A stretch of 64,000 nt of DNA from Bradyrhizobium barranii subsp. barranii (lineage in GTDB: Bacteria; Pseudomonadota; Alphaproteobacteria; Rhizobiales; Xanthobacteraceae): positions 248,001-312,000 of the forward strand of contig NZ_CP086137.1 in NCBI RefSeq assembly GCF_017565645.3, given 5' to 3'. The position numbers and the translations under genes were made by a program. The notes below the pieces were generated by a model. The model was not told where the DNA came from. It did no database searches and saw only the letters and a list, made by a program, of their open reading frames with translations. Below, piece after piece: positions 9,280-18,114 of the stretch. Position 1 is the stretch's first letter. Each line of letters starts with the position of its first letter.

Positions 9280-10941
9280 ATGTCAGCCAATTCCTTTGAA
9301 CGAATGCAGTCTTCAGCAAAGCTGCAAATTCCTGCCCTAGCGTCGGCGACTATGGCCCTCTTGGCTATTGTCTTCTATGCGATTGTTTTTCCATTTTATG
9401 AAGGCCACGCCACCACACTTTTTATATTTGTGGCCAGCGGGACGCTGCTCCTCGGCTGTGCGATCGTACTGCATCCCTCTTTTTTTGTTGTCGTGCTTGC
9501 GTTGTTCCTGACGCTTGGTTTCCTAATCAAGGCCGTTGCGCATCTTACCTTCGGAGCCCAGCTGATCGAGCCGGTAGGTGATTTTTCAGGCTCGCCAGCC
9601 CAATGGGACATGGCGTTAAGATTTGCTACGGCTGGTCAGTTCGGCGGCGTCGCCTCAATCATCCTAGCGTCCTTCGTCCCGTCCCACGGTCGCATCACTC
9701 CCAGCGACGCAAGCGGTCAGCGAAGACTAGGAAATATCCTATTCGGCGCCTTGGCCCTACTCCTCGTTGTTGCGACCTGCATTTACGCGCTCAATTTTCG
9801 GTTCGCCATCCTGCGGATCGGCTATCCACTTGGGATTGACATTCATCCGCGAGTCTATGCCATGTTGGCCTTTATTCTCACATGGGGCGCGCTTCTCGGC
9901 GGCCTTGCGCTTACGCAATGGCTGATAGAACTTGAACGACTGCGCTACGGGTCTCTGATCCTCGTCGCCAGTTTCCTCGGCTTTCTCTCGTCTCTCACGA
10001 TGGGCAGTCGGATCCAGTTTCTCCTCTACATTCTGGCATCCGTCTGCATAGTGCTTTGGCGGTGGAGGAATGTTCAGCGCTGGGCGGAGATCGCGTTCGC
10101 GCTCTGCATTGCCGGCTTCCTTTTCGTTCTGTCGATTGCGGTCGTCAGCATCGAGCGTAACTATGCCTTCCAGAGCGGTCACCAGATTGTTGTGCAGACC
10201 CCGTCTTCGTCGATCGTCGGTCCGCCACCCGCGGTCGGCGGAACAGATGCTCCCCAACAGCCTGCTCCATTCCCACCTTCGCTCCCTACGAGGAACTCGC
10301 TGCCCCCGTCCCCGGACAAACCCGCCTTGTCCTCTCCGACCCAAGCTCCCATTCCTCCTTCCAAACCCCGCCAACCTCCGTCTCCTCTTGGAGATACGGC
10401 AACGCTTGCCACGAAGTTCGACGTGGTGACCAGCGAGAGCAGGCTCAGCAGTGTCCTCCAGGAATTGCGCAGCCTTGTCCTGATGCGGTGGATCGGCTTG
10501 GAAGGTGTTCTAACGACGGAGGGTGCGGAGCGCGAACTCGGTCGCGACCTTCTTCTGCGAGGGCTGACCGAAGATCCCGCGGCTGGGAAAAACGGCATCT
10601 ATCAAAGGATGGCGGGAGACCCGTATGGCAAAGTCGAGGTCTTCACCTTCCTGACGCTTCCAGGGATCATTGGCTTTGCGAGCTATTCTGGGAGTATTCC
10701 ACTGATCTTCGGCTTTGTATTCGGCACGATCCTCGCCGGACACTTAGTGGAATGGTTCGCCTGCACGATCACCGGAAATGTGGCAGTTGGAGCGGTTTCA
10801 GGGGTTTCCCTAGCCTATCTGACTGTGCAGATGGGCTTTCCCTGGACGCTTGTCATCTATGCGGTAGAGCTTTGTCTAGCTTGCGCCGGGCTCAGTGTAT
10901 TTTGGTTCGCAAGCCGCTGGATGGCGATGTCGAGGATCTGA
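9280..10941 (+). CDS. Polytopic membrane protein, candidate Wzy-type polysaccharide polymerase
   Basis: 553 residues, start ATG 9280 behind TAGGTG. At least ten hydrophobic segments are visible: about 17-37, 43-62, 65-85, 117-132, 150-170, 190-212, 222-240, 244-260, 266-286, then after a long loop 465-485, 490-508 and 515-545. The loop (about 295-455) is unusual: it begins with a run very rich in Pro, Ser and Thr (about 307-372). O-antigen/exopolysaccharide polymerases have one long extracytoplasmic loop of this kind. Its position beside a complete glycosyltransferase-Wzx operon that otherwise lacks a polymerase supports the call. It is transcribed toward that operon, so the two are convergent. 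Confidence 0.6.
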   Translation: MSANSFERMQSSAKLQIPALASATMALLAIVFYAIVFPFYEGHATTLFIFVASGTLLLGCAIVLHPSFFVVVLALFLTLGFLIKAVAHLTFGAQLIEPVGDFSGSPAQWDMALRFATAGQFGGVASIILASFVPSHGRITPSDASGQRRLGNILFGALALLLVVATCIYALNFRFAILRIGYPLGIDIHPRVYAMLAFILTWGALLGGLALTQWLIELERLRYGSLILVASFLGFLSSLTMGSRIQFLLYILASVCIVLWRWRNVQRWAEIAFALCIAGFLFVLSIAVVSIERNYAFQSGHQIVVQTPSSSIVGPPPAVGGTDAPQQPAPFPPSLPTRNSLPPSPDKPALSSPTQAPIPPSKPRQPPSPLGDTATLATKFDVVTSESRLSSVLQELRSLVLMRWIGLEGVLTTEGAERELGRDLLLRGLTEDPAAGKNGIYQRMAGDPYGKVEVFTFLTLPGIIGFASYSGSIPLIFGFVFGTILAGHLVEWFACTITGNVAVGAVSGVSLAYLTVQMGFPWTLVIYAVELCLACAGLSVFWFASRWMAMSRI

Positions 10942-10976
10942 CACGCGGCGTGCGCTCTGTGGCCGCGCTCGTCGAG

Positions 10977-11870
10977 TTAGTTCCGGCGTCTCAACACGCC
11001 GCGGGTAATCGTGATGGCGTGTCCCAGAGTCTTGCGGGAAATAGCAGCCTGAGGATAGGCAAAAGACGCCAGAAGACGCCGGATAGCGACGCCGGCGCGA
11101 CCGGACTGACCGTGGATCGCCGCAGACAGAAGGTCGGCATTGGCCCGGGCCGAGCGCTCCCACCGCCGAATGTCCGCGGGAAGATCTGGGCGCGCGAAGA
11201 GGCTATCGATTACCATCAGTGGCTCCTCCCCGCGCTCAAATGGAACGGCCCGATAGGTCGTCGACTGCGCGTGCATACGGAACTCGGCGAGCACCTCCGA
11301 GAGATGATAGAAGTCGCCTTCGAGCGCCATACGCAAGAAGAAGTCGAGGTCAGGAATCTGCCGCAGATCCGTCCGCCACGGTCCGGCCTTCTCGTAGGCC
11401 GCACGCCGGAAGAGCGCGCCAGGTCCCGGCAGGCAGTGAAGCTCTCCAAAAAGCGCGCGGCGCGAAAAGTCCGGCGGCTCGACCGTGAGAAGCAACCGCG
11501 AGCACTCGTCTATCAGGTCGAAATCCGGATAAACGAGAATCGCGTCGGGCCGCGCCTCGAGCTCCTCAACACAGCGTCGCACGGCGGCGGGCTTCAACCG
11601 ATCGTCCGCGCTTAGGTAGCCGATAAAGGTGCCATTTGTCATACCCCAGCCCGTCGCCATGGCCGCGCTCTGGCCGGCATTGGCTTGGCGATACAGCCTG
11701 ATATGGCCCTCGTAGCGCGCGAGGATCACGCCCGTCGCGTCGGTCGAGCCGTCGTCGACTGCGACGATCTCAAGATTGGGATAGTCCTGGGCCAAGAGGC
11801 TATCGATTGTTTCGACGATGTAGTCGGCGGCGTTGAAGGCCGGCACGACGATTGAGACTTTCGACCGCAT
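10977..11870 (-). CDS. Family 2 glycosyltransferase
   Basis: 297 residues from ATG 11870; the frame is open further upstream but the preceding gene ends 2 bases before this ATG, so this start is chosen. It begins with the GT-A nucleotide-binding signature VSIVVPAFNAADYIVETIDS and VAVDDGSTDATG. The metal-binding DxD equivalent is SADDRL (about residue 93), and PGPGALFRRAAYEKAGPWR marks the acceptor region. No membrane helix. It is the last gene of the minus-strand polysaccharide operon. Role inferred: transfer of one sugar of the repeat unit; the sugar cannot be told from sequence. Confidence 0.88.
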   Translation of the reverse strand: MRSKVSIVVPAFNAADYIVETIDSLLAQDYPNLEIVAVDDGSTDATGVILARYEGHIRLYRQANAGQSAAMATGWGMTNGTFIGYLSADDRLKPAAVRRCVEELEARPDAILVYPDFDLIDECSRLLLTVEPPDFSRRALFGELHCLPGPGALFRRAAYEKAGPWRTDLRQIPDLDFFLRMALEGDFYHLSEVLAEFRMHAQSTTYRAVPFERGEEPLMVIDSLFARPDLPADIRRWERSARANADLLSAAIHGQSGRAGVAIRRLLASFAYPQAAISRKTLGHAITITRGVLRRRN

Positions 11871-11871
11871 T

Positions 11872-13068
11872 CTAGTTCGTGTCCTTCGCAGTCGAGTCGT
11901 CATCCCCCGTGGGCGGCGATGGCGCAAATGTCGTCGTTCCTTCTCCGGAGGCCCCTTCGACAAGGAATTTGAGATGGCATGCAAGCTGGGCCACGATGCT
12001 GGTCCAAATATAGCTCCGCTCTACATGGAGGCGCAGCCTTTCGCCGACCTGCGGAAGGGTGGACCGTCGACTCAGCATCGCGCTTAGGCCGTCGCGCAGC
12101 CCCTCGACCGTCGCCGGCACCACCTGTCCCCCGCCAAGCGTCTCGACCTCGTCGAAGCCGCAGCGGTCCGTGAGAAGCACCGGGGTCCCAGCCGCGCCCG
12201 CTTCCACCGCGACGAGCGACATGGCTTCCGCTCGGGAAGGCACCACGAGAAACAGCGCGCGCCGGTAAGCGGCGGTCCGGTCGGCCTCCCCCAAATGGCC
12301 GGTGAAGAGAACGCGCCTCTCAAGGCCCCGTCTAGCGGCCTCCTGCCGGAGTTGCGCACCCATACCAAAGTCGGGGCCCGCCATCACGAGCGCGACGTCT
12401 GGATGAGCCGCAGCGACAGCGGCGAAGGCCTTCAGGAGAAGATCCGGCCCCTTCACCTCGGCGAGGCGGCCGACAAAAAGGATAAATGGTTCGTCCGGCA
12501 GAGCGACCGCAGCTCCTGATGACGGCGATGGAGAAGGCTCGACGCCGTTCGGAACGACCACGACCCGATTAGGAGCCAGTCCGAGACGCTGGATGATTTG
12601 CATCCGCTCCAAGGGCGTAATCGCCACAATTAGACCAGCGTTGCGCAGCATGAATCTCCCAAGCAGCACATGGAACGCGCGCGCGATGGGCCGCGGCCGT
12701 TCCAGGCCAACGAACTCGCCCGCTGCGCTGAACGCATAGGGCTTGCGGAATCGGGTCGCCGTAAAGGCCGTCGCGACCGACAAAAGATTCCAGTAGCCCA
12801 GGATGTGAATCGCGTCCGCGGAGCGCACGGCTTCAGCCAGCCTGTCTGGGCGGATTAGTGGCACGCGGAAGCGCAACTTGATTGCGGGCGAAGCATAGAC
12901 CGGCATCCCCGCGCTGCGCAGTTCGTCGGCAAGATCGCCATCCTCCATCGTTGCCAGCATGCAGCGATGTCCCTGAGCCGCAAGGTGGCGCGCAAGCCGA
13001 CGGGTCCGTTCCGCGGTGCCGCCGCCCGTTTTCGAACTCAAGGAAATGGTAGTAAGGAGGATCCTCAT
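11872..13068 (-). CDS. Family 4 glycosyltransferase
   Basis: 398 residues, GT-B fold. The N-terminal domain opens MRILLTTISLSSKTGGGTAE and the C-terminal domain starts with FILFVGRLAEVKGPDLLLKA (about 190-210). The donor-site motif SRAEAMSLVAVEAGAAGTP (about 286-304) has the second Glu of the E-x7-E signature. The start ATG overlaps the TGA of the upstream epimerase gene by ATGA, indicating translational coupling. The donor sugar is unknown. Confidence 0.9.
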   Translation of the reverse strand: MRILLTTISLSSKTGGGTAERTRRLARHLAAQGHRCMLATMEDGDLADELRSAGMPVYASPAIKLRFRVPLIRPDRLAEAVRSADAIHILGYWNLLSVATAFTATRFRKPYAFSAAGEFVGLERPRPIARAFHVLLGRFMLRNAGLIVAITPLERMQIIQRLGLAPNRVVVVPNGVEPSPSPSSGAAVALPDEPFILFVGRLAEVKGPDLLLKAFAAVAAAHPDVALVMAGPDFGMGAQLRQEAARRGLERRVLFTGHLGEADRTAAYRRALFLVVPSRAEAMSLVAVEAGAAGTPVLLTDRCGFDEVETLGGGQVVPATVEGLRDGLSAMLSRRSTLPQVGERLRLHVERSYIWTSIVAQLACHLKFLVEGASGEGTTTFAPSPPTGDDDSTAKDTN

Positions 13069-14018
13069 ATGTGGCGCTCTTCAGCGTCTACGGCGAGCAT
13101 GCGCGCATAGTTCCGCAGTGCCTCGCCGAATCCGTCCGCTCTCAAGCCAAAGCCCTTAGCCTTTTGGGCCGAGAAGCGCCGCCTCGCGGCTTGGCTCGGC
13201 AGGCCCCGCAAACGGAGCGCGAGGCTCAGCGCGGCAGGAGGCAGAGCCGGCACGTTGCGTAGCGGTTGGCGACCAAAGCTTTCAGCAAGGGTATCCTGGA
13301 CAAACGCGAAGTTGTTGTCGGAATCGTCGTCTTGCGTCAACAGAACCACTGTCGGTGCGTCAACACATACGTCGACTGCAAAATGTATAAGGGCGCGCGC
13401 AACGAGCCCGACACTGACCAGATGCATGCGCCGCTCGCCGTAGAGCGCGCGGCGCAGGGCCAGCTTTGGGAATGACGCATCCGCCATCTCCTGCGCAAAG
13501 CTTACGACGTTGCGTCCGCCCGGACCGAACACCGCTCCAAGCCGCAAGATTGCTGCTTCGGGGAAGCCTCCCGCGATATTGCGCTCAGCTTCGCAGTGCT
13601 CCTCCTCGTAACGCGACAGCGGCCGGACAGGGGTTTCCTCGTCAATTAGGCCCTGAGCGGAGCCCGCATAGACATCGATACTGCTCGCATGGACGCAGCG
13701 GCGCAGGCCTACGTCCCCGAAGCTCGGACCTAGCCGCCGCAGCAGGTTCGGATACCAGCCCCGACCGTCAGGGCGCAGAAGGTTGATGAGCACATTGCCG
13801 CCTGCCAGCGCCGCCCGTACCTCGGAAGGATCGTCGAGATCGACCCGCTGCACCCTGATGCCGGAATCGGACAGCCATCGGGGAAACGAGCGATGCACGA
13901 GATAACGCGGACGCCGGTGAACGGCCGGCCATGTCTCGGCGAGAGCGCGTCCCACGAAGCCGGTGCCGCCGAGGACGACCACCTCGGGAACGCCTTGCGA
14001 AAAAGGCGCACTTGTCAT
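13065..14018 (-). CDS. NAD-dependent sugar epimerase/dehydratase
   Basis: 317 residues when started at ATG 14018, which overlaps the TGA of the flippase gene (ATGA); the open frame upstream would overlap that gene and is rejected. VVVLGGTGFVGRA (about residues 11-23) is the Rossmann glycine motif. The usual YxxxK is represented by SRYEEEHCEAE, where the Lys is replaced (YEEEH), so catalysis by the standard mechanism is uncertain. SSIDVY precedes it, as in extended SDRs. It lies between Wzx and a GT4 in the operon, so it probably modifies a nucleotide sugar or lipid-linked intermediate. Confidence 0.75.
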   Translation of the reverse strand: MTSAPFSQGVPEVVVLGGTGFVGRALAETWPAVHRRPRYLVHRSFPRWLSDSGIRVQRVDLDDPSEVRAALAGGNVLINLLRPDGRGWYPNLLRRLGPSFGDVGLRRCVHASSIDVYAGSAQGLIDEETPVRPLSRYEEEHCEAERNIAGGFPEAAILRLGAVFGPGGRNVVSFAQEMADASFPKLALRRALYGERRMHLVSVGLVARALIHFAVDVCVDAPTVVLLTQDDDSDNNFAFVQDTLAESFGRQPLRNVPALPPAALSLALRLRGLPSQAARRRFSAQKAKGFGLRADGFGEALRNYARMLAVDAEERHI

Positions 14019-15424
14019 CGTCTCAGCCTTCCCTCCGAAGAGGCGGCCACCGGTGGATTGCATCTCCCCCGCGAGGCAAAACTGGCCCGCCATTGACCTG
14101 GAAGCGAAGGATCTACATCGAACCGGGCACGCGCCCGCAAGACAAAGCAGGTAACCTGCGACACATTCCCAAAAGCGGCAGCAACGGCTAGTCCAAACAC
14201 GCCCCCAAAACGATAGCCGAGGAGGCACAGAATAATCGTCACCGCGCTGGTGCCGACCACGATCATGAAAGCGCGACTCTGATCACCCCAGATCATCAAT
14301 AGGACGCCAGCCGCCCCGCCGCAGGCGTGAAGCACGTTACCCAGTCCGAGCAGGAGAGTTAGCCAGTAGGCGTCCTGGTAATTCGCATTCCAGAGCGCGA
14401 TGAAGCCGTAGCCGACAGCCGCAAAGCCGATATAAAGCACCGCCGCTACGCCGGCACCTCCAAATACGACGCGCGCCAGGATGCTGTAGAGGGTTGCGAT
14501 GTCATCTGTCGATCGAGCATGTACTGCAAGCGGCGCAGCGGCGGCATTCGCAATTGCGAGAGGCATCACCATCAGGGCGGAAAAGCGCAGCGCCAGGCCA
14601 TACTGGGCGACCTCATTCATGCTGCCAAGGCTGCCGAGAATGAGCATGTCAAGATTTGCAAGACCGAATAGGACAAGCGTCGTGAATAGATTGGGAAGCG
14701 TCTCACGCAGTACCGCAGTGGCTTGCGCAGGCTTGTGCGCGGATCTCGGCCAGTTGGCAGACCGCAGCCAGAAGAGCGCGAGACCAAGCGTGACACTTCC
14801 TACCGATCCAAGGAGGATAGCAAACAGGGCGCCGCTCAGCGTCGCCCGCTCCCCGATCGCCAGTACGAGGCCGGCATAGGCGGCGGCGAAAATGCTGGCC
14901 AGCGCGGCCAAGTTGGCGGCGGCCCGGACGGCATGCACCGCCCGCAGAAGCTCGACTATGACGGCCGTCAGACTGGCCAAGGACCCGATCGCTGCGATGA
15001 TCGGCAGCGCGGCGATCCAGGTGGCCCGATCAGCCGGGTCGAGGAACTCTACGATCCATGGAGACGCTGCGACTACCACGACGACGACGATCACTCCGAG
15101 CCCAGTCGAGAAACACAAGATCGTTGCCGCCAGACCTCGCGCCCGTCCTAGATCCTTCCGGGCCACCGCGTCCGTCACCTGGCTCGGAATGGAAAAGGTA
15201 AAGCCCAGTTGGCAGAAGGTCGCAAGCCCAGCGATAATCAACTGCGCTAGAAAGTATTGTCCGATGCCTCGTTGATTCAGCACGAGTGGAAGAAGGAGCG
15301 AATTGCCAAATCCCGCGATAATGACGACGCCGCGGCTGAAAAGCGCTGACGCTCCGGCGCTGCGGAAGGTTGGAACTGCTGGCGGCGTCTCCGCGCCTGC
15401 CGTGAGCGGCGCCAAATCCGTCAT
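14015..15424 (-). CDS. wzx: Wzx-type polysaccharide flippase
   Basis: 469 residues with about 12-14 hydrophobic segments, starting with LFSRGVVIIAGFGNSLLLPL and including VIVVVVVVAASPWIVEFL and a C-terminal set ending about residue 435. The overall pattern is the MATE/Wzx (polysaccharide biosynthesis protein) fold. It overlaps its neighbours on both sides by ATGA. The last 25 residues are Arg/Ser-rich and hydrophilic. Role: moving the lipid-linked repeat unit across the inner membrane. The symbol is by class, not by ortholog. Confidence 0.85.
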   Translation of the reverse strand: MTDLAPLTAGAETPPAVPTFRSAGASALFSRGVVIIAGFGNSLLLPLVLNQRGIGQYFLAQLIIAGLATFCQLGFTFSIPSQVTDAVARKDLGRARGLAATILCFSTGLGVIVVVVVVAASPWIVEFLDPADRATWIAALPIIAAIGSLASLTAVIVELLRAVHAVRAAANLAALASIFAAAYAGLVLAIGERATLSGALFAILLGSVGSVTLGLALFWLRSANWPRSAHKPAQATAVLRETLPNLFTTLVLFGLANLDMLILGSLGSMNEVAQYGLALRFSALMVMPLAIANAAAAPLAVHARSTDDIATLYSILARVVFGGAGVAAVLYIGFAAVGYGFIALWNANYQDAYWLTLLLGLGNVLHACGGAAGVLLMIWGDQSRAFMIVVGTSAVTIILCLLGYRFGGVFGLAVAAAFGNVSQVTCFVLRARARFDVDPSLPGQWRASFASRGRCNPPVAASSEGRLRR

Positions 15425-16809
15425 CCCTGGCGCAATGGTTGCGTGAGCGCCAGTGTATCGGAGACGCTGGAGGCGCTTTCATGATCGAGGGTCATGCCAC
15501 TTCGATTCCGCTCCTGCCTGACAACTTCCTGCTGCTTTTCGTCTTCAGTTGGCACGAAGCAACCTGCGATGATGCTATGTACCGGCACTTTGCGCGACAA
15601 GAGAGATAACGAGAACGCCGATCGGCGCTGCGTAATCCGGCGTCCGAAGAGGCGCAACGGCTCTTCTAGGAACCGATACGAAATCTCTGCCAGCGCGAGC
15701 GCGGCCACAATCGCGACCAGAAGAGTGATCATGCGTCCATTTTCGCGTTCAAGCATAGTTGATGCCAGCGACAGAGTCGCGTCCCTCGTCAGGGCGAGAG
15801 TGGGAAGGTGCACTAGATAAAGCGAGTACGATCGCGATCCTGCGTAGCGCGCAATCCACTCCATCCACCGCGCCTTCGTGAGGTATGAACTATCCGATGC
15901 GACGATGAAGACGATTGCGCCGGCCGACAGCGAGACCAGTCCCATATAATGGGTTGAGATCTGTGCCCGTGCTGTGACGATCAGCGTCGTCATGAAAAAT
16001 CCGAGAAGAGCCTGCGCCACGAGCCGGTGCCCGCGCATGTATTGGCGAATGCGGGCATCAATCTGGTGATGCATCGAAAGCGCTGTCACGCAACCGAACA
16101 AGAGTGCGTCGCTGCGAATGAACCAGAGCAAGCCACCCCAAGGCCGTTGGATCCATGCCTGCGTAAGCGCGCCGGCGAGGAAAAGGATGATCAACGATTT
16201 TGGACGGCGGACAAAAAATAAGTTTAACGAGATGAACAGATAGAACTGTTCTTCAAGCGACAGGCTCCAGTAATGCCATAGGGCATTACCAGAGCATCGA
16301 TCGGAGAGATACGTGTAACAATAATAGATATGTAAATTAACAACATTGAAGAAGCTTGCGGTCCAAGTATCAATCAGAGAGCTTGTTAGCCCCAGCGCCG
16401 GCAAGTCACCCATGGCGAGCGAGAGAAAGAAAACTACCGTCGACCAAAAGACGGCCGCGGGGAAAAGCCGAAAGATCCGGCGCACCCAGAAGGTTGTCGC
16501 ATACCAGCCGAAAGCGGGGGACGTCTGTAGCGATGCTAGAAGTGAGCGCGTGATTAGGAATCCGGACAGACAAAAGAACAGGTCCACGCCCCCGCCTAGC
16601 CAAAAATAACCAGTCCAATCGCCCCATTCGGGCACCAATGTTCCGAGATGGGCAATGATTGTAATCGAGATTGCATAGCCACGCAGAGCCTCAATATCGG
16701 CATTTCGCGGCTCGGTGCGGACCCAAGCTGGATATGGAATGAGATGAACGTGCGGCCCGTCTGCAATAGAATCCGCCGGCATCAGATTCTCCGCCCCTTG
16801 CCTTTCCAT
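15421..16809 (-). CDS. Acyltransferase family 3 membrane protein (O-antigen acetylase-like)
   Basis: 462 residues. After a hydrophilic N-terminus the family signature follows: NADIEALRGYAISITIIAHL (about residues 36-55, catalytic His), then GGGVDLFFCLSGFLITRSLL (about 71-90) and the WSLSLEEQFYLF motif (about 181-192). About ten membrane helices end near residue 380; a soluble 60-residue tail follows. It overlaps wzx by ATGA and has 177 bases of untranslated DNA on its 5' side, the only real gap in the operon, so a second promoter may lie there. Probable role: O-acetylation of the glycan. Confidence 0.9.
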   Translation of the reverse strand: MERQGAENLMPADSIADGPHVHLIPYPAWVRTEPRNADIEALRGYAISITIIAHLGTLVPEWGDWTGYFWLGGGVDLFFCLSGFLITRSLLASLQTSPAFGWYATTFWVRRIFRLFPAAVFWSTVVFFLSLAMGDLPALGLTSSLIDTWTASFFNVVNLHIYYCYTYLSDRCSGNALWHYWSLSLEEQFYLFISLNLFFVRRPKSLIILFLAGALTQAWIQRPWGGLLWFIRSDALLFGCVTALSMHHQIDARIRQYMRGHRLVAQALLGFFMTTLIVTARAQISTHYMGLVSLSAGAIVFIVASDSSYLTKARWMEWIARYAGSRSYSLYLVHLPTLALTRDATLSLASTMLERENGRMITLLVAIVAALALAEISYRFLEEPLRLFGRRITQRRSAFSLSLLSRKVPVHSIIAGCFVPTEDEKQQEVVRQERNRSGMTLDHESASSVSDTLALTQPLRQG

Positions 16810-16986
16810 AATGGCATACTTGAAGCTCGCATTTGCACATCACCATCGAGACGTCTTGGAACTCTAGAACCTTTCATCGCGACGCGGAAGCGCTCTGCCG
16901 AGCGGAATTCAATAAAGGTCGACGGCTTCGACGCTGCCCGTGCCTAGCGCAACTGCTTACGGATCACCATACCCTGCTCTGGCTTG

Positions 16987-18114
16987 TCAGTCCGTCTTCT
17001 TCCAGACGCGCTGATTTACAAACTCTGTATAGCTCTGGACTATGCGTAACACCTTATCGGAAACATTGCAGGGCTCGTAATCCGCCGGCATCCGCAGCAG
17101 CCGGTCGCGGCCTCGCGGTTGCCCCTCGAGGATCGCGAGCGCGCCGAGAACGCGCTCGACATTCAGACCCGTCATCATCACGGAAGCTTCCTCGACACCT
17201 TCGGGGCGCTCATGCACATCCCGCAAGGTCAGCGCCGGAAAGTTAAGGATCGCGCTTTCCTCGGTTATCGTGCCGCTGTCCGACAGAACGGCGCGCGCCT
17301 CGCATTGCAGCTTCACATAGTCCAGGAACCCAAAGGGCTTCTCGAAATGGACGTTGACAGGGCAGGATACGCCGAGGGCGTCTATGCACTTGCGCGTGCG
17401 CGGGTGGGTGGAGACGATAACCGGCTCGTGGTACCTCGTGGCAAGGACCGTTAGGATGTCAATGAGCATGCCGAGCCGCTCAGGCGAGTCGACATTTTCT
17501 TCCCGATGCGCGCTGACGATGAAATAGTGCCCAGGGGACAGCCCGAGCCTGTTCAACACGTCGGAATTCTCGATCCCCGCCCGGTAATGTGTCAGAACCT
17601 CGCGCATCGGGCTGCCGGTGACGATCACCTGATCGGGCGGAAAGCCCTCGCGCAGGAGATAGGTGCGGGCGATCTGACTATAGGTTAGATTGATGTCCGC
17701 CGTGTGATCGACGATGCGACGGTTGATCTCTTCCGGAACGCGAAAGTCGAAGCAACGGTTGCCTGCCTCCATGTGGAAGATCGGAATTTTCCGGCGCTTG
17801 GCGGCGATCGCGGCGAGACAACTGTTGGTGTCTCCAAGCACGAGAAGCGCATCCGGCCGATGTGCCTCCATCGCCTCGTCGGCCGCAATGATAACCTTGC
17901 CGATCGTCGTGGCAGCGGATTCGCCTGCGGCCTCGAGGAATTGGTCGGGTGTGCGGATGCCAAGCTCGGTAAAGAAGATCTGGTTGAGTTCGTAGTCGTA
18001 ATTCTGCCCAGTATGGACCAGGACATGCGCGAAATGCGCATCGAACGTCTCGATGATGCGGGACAGGCGGATGATCTCCGGCCGCGTTCCAACAACGGTC
18101 ATGACCTTAAGCAT
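16987..18114 (-). CDS. fnlC: UDP-2-acetamido-sugar 2-epimerase (FnlC/WbjD type)
   Basis: 375 residues from ATG 18114, overlapping the stop of fnlA by 8 bases; the open frame upstream is inside fnlA and is rejected. WecB-fold motifs: VVGTRPEIIRLS (6-17), GDTNS, MEAGNRCFDFRVPEEINR, SAHREENVDSPERL, and DSGTITEESAILNFPALTLR with HERPEG following. Next to fnlA and fnlB it is expected to catalyse the last step to UDP-N-acetyl-L-fucosamine, the C-2 epimerization of UDP-2-acetamido-2,6-dideoxy-L-talose. RCFD in place of plain R is typical of the FnlC branch rather than housekeeping WecB. Confidence 0.9.
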   Translation of the reverse strand: MLKVMTVVGTRPEIIRLSRIIETFDAHFAHVLVHTGQNYDYELNQIFFTELGIRTPDQFLEAAGESAATTIGKVIIAADEAMEAHRPDALLVLGDTNSCLAAIAAKRRKIPIFHMEAGNRCFDFRVPEEINRRIVDHTADINLTYSQIARTYLLREGFPPDQVIVTGSPMREVLTHYRAGIENSDVLNRLGLSPGHYFIVSAHREENVDSPERLGMLIDILTVLATRYHEPVIVSTHPRTRKCIDALGVSCPVNVHFEKPFGFLDYVKLQCEARAVLSDSGTITEESAILNFPALTLRDVHERPEGVEEASVMMTGLNVERVLGALAILEGQPRGRDRLLRMPADYEPCNVSDKVLRIVQSYTEFVNQRVWKKTD

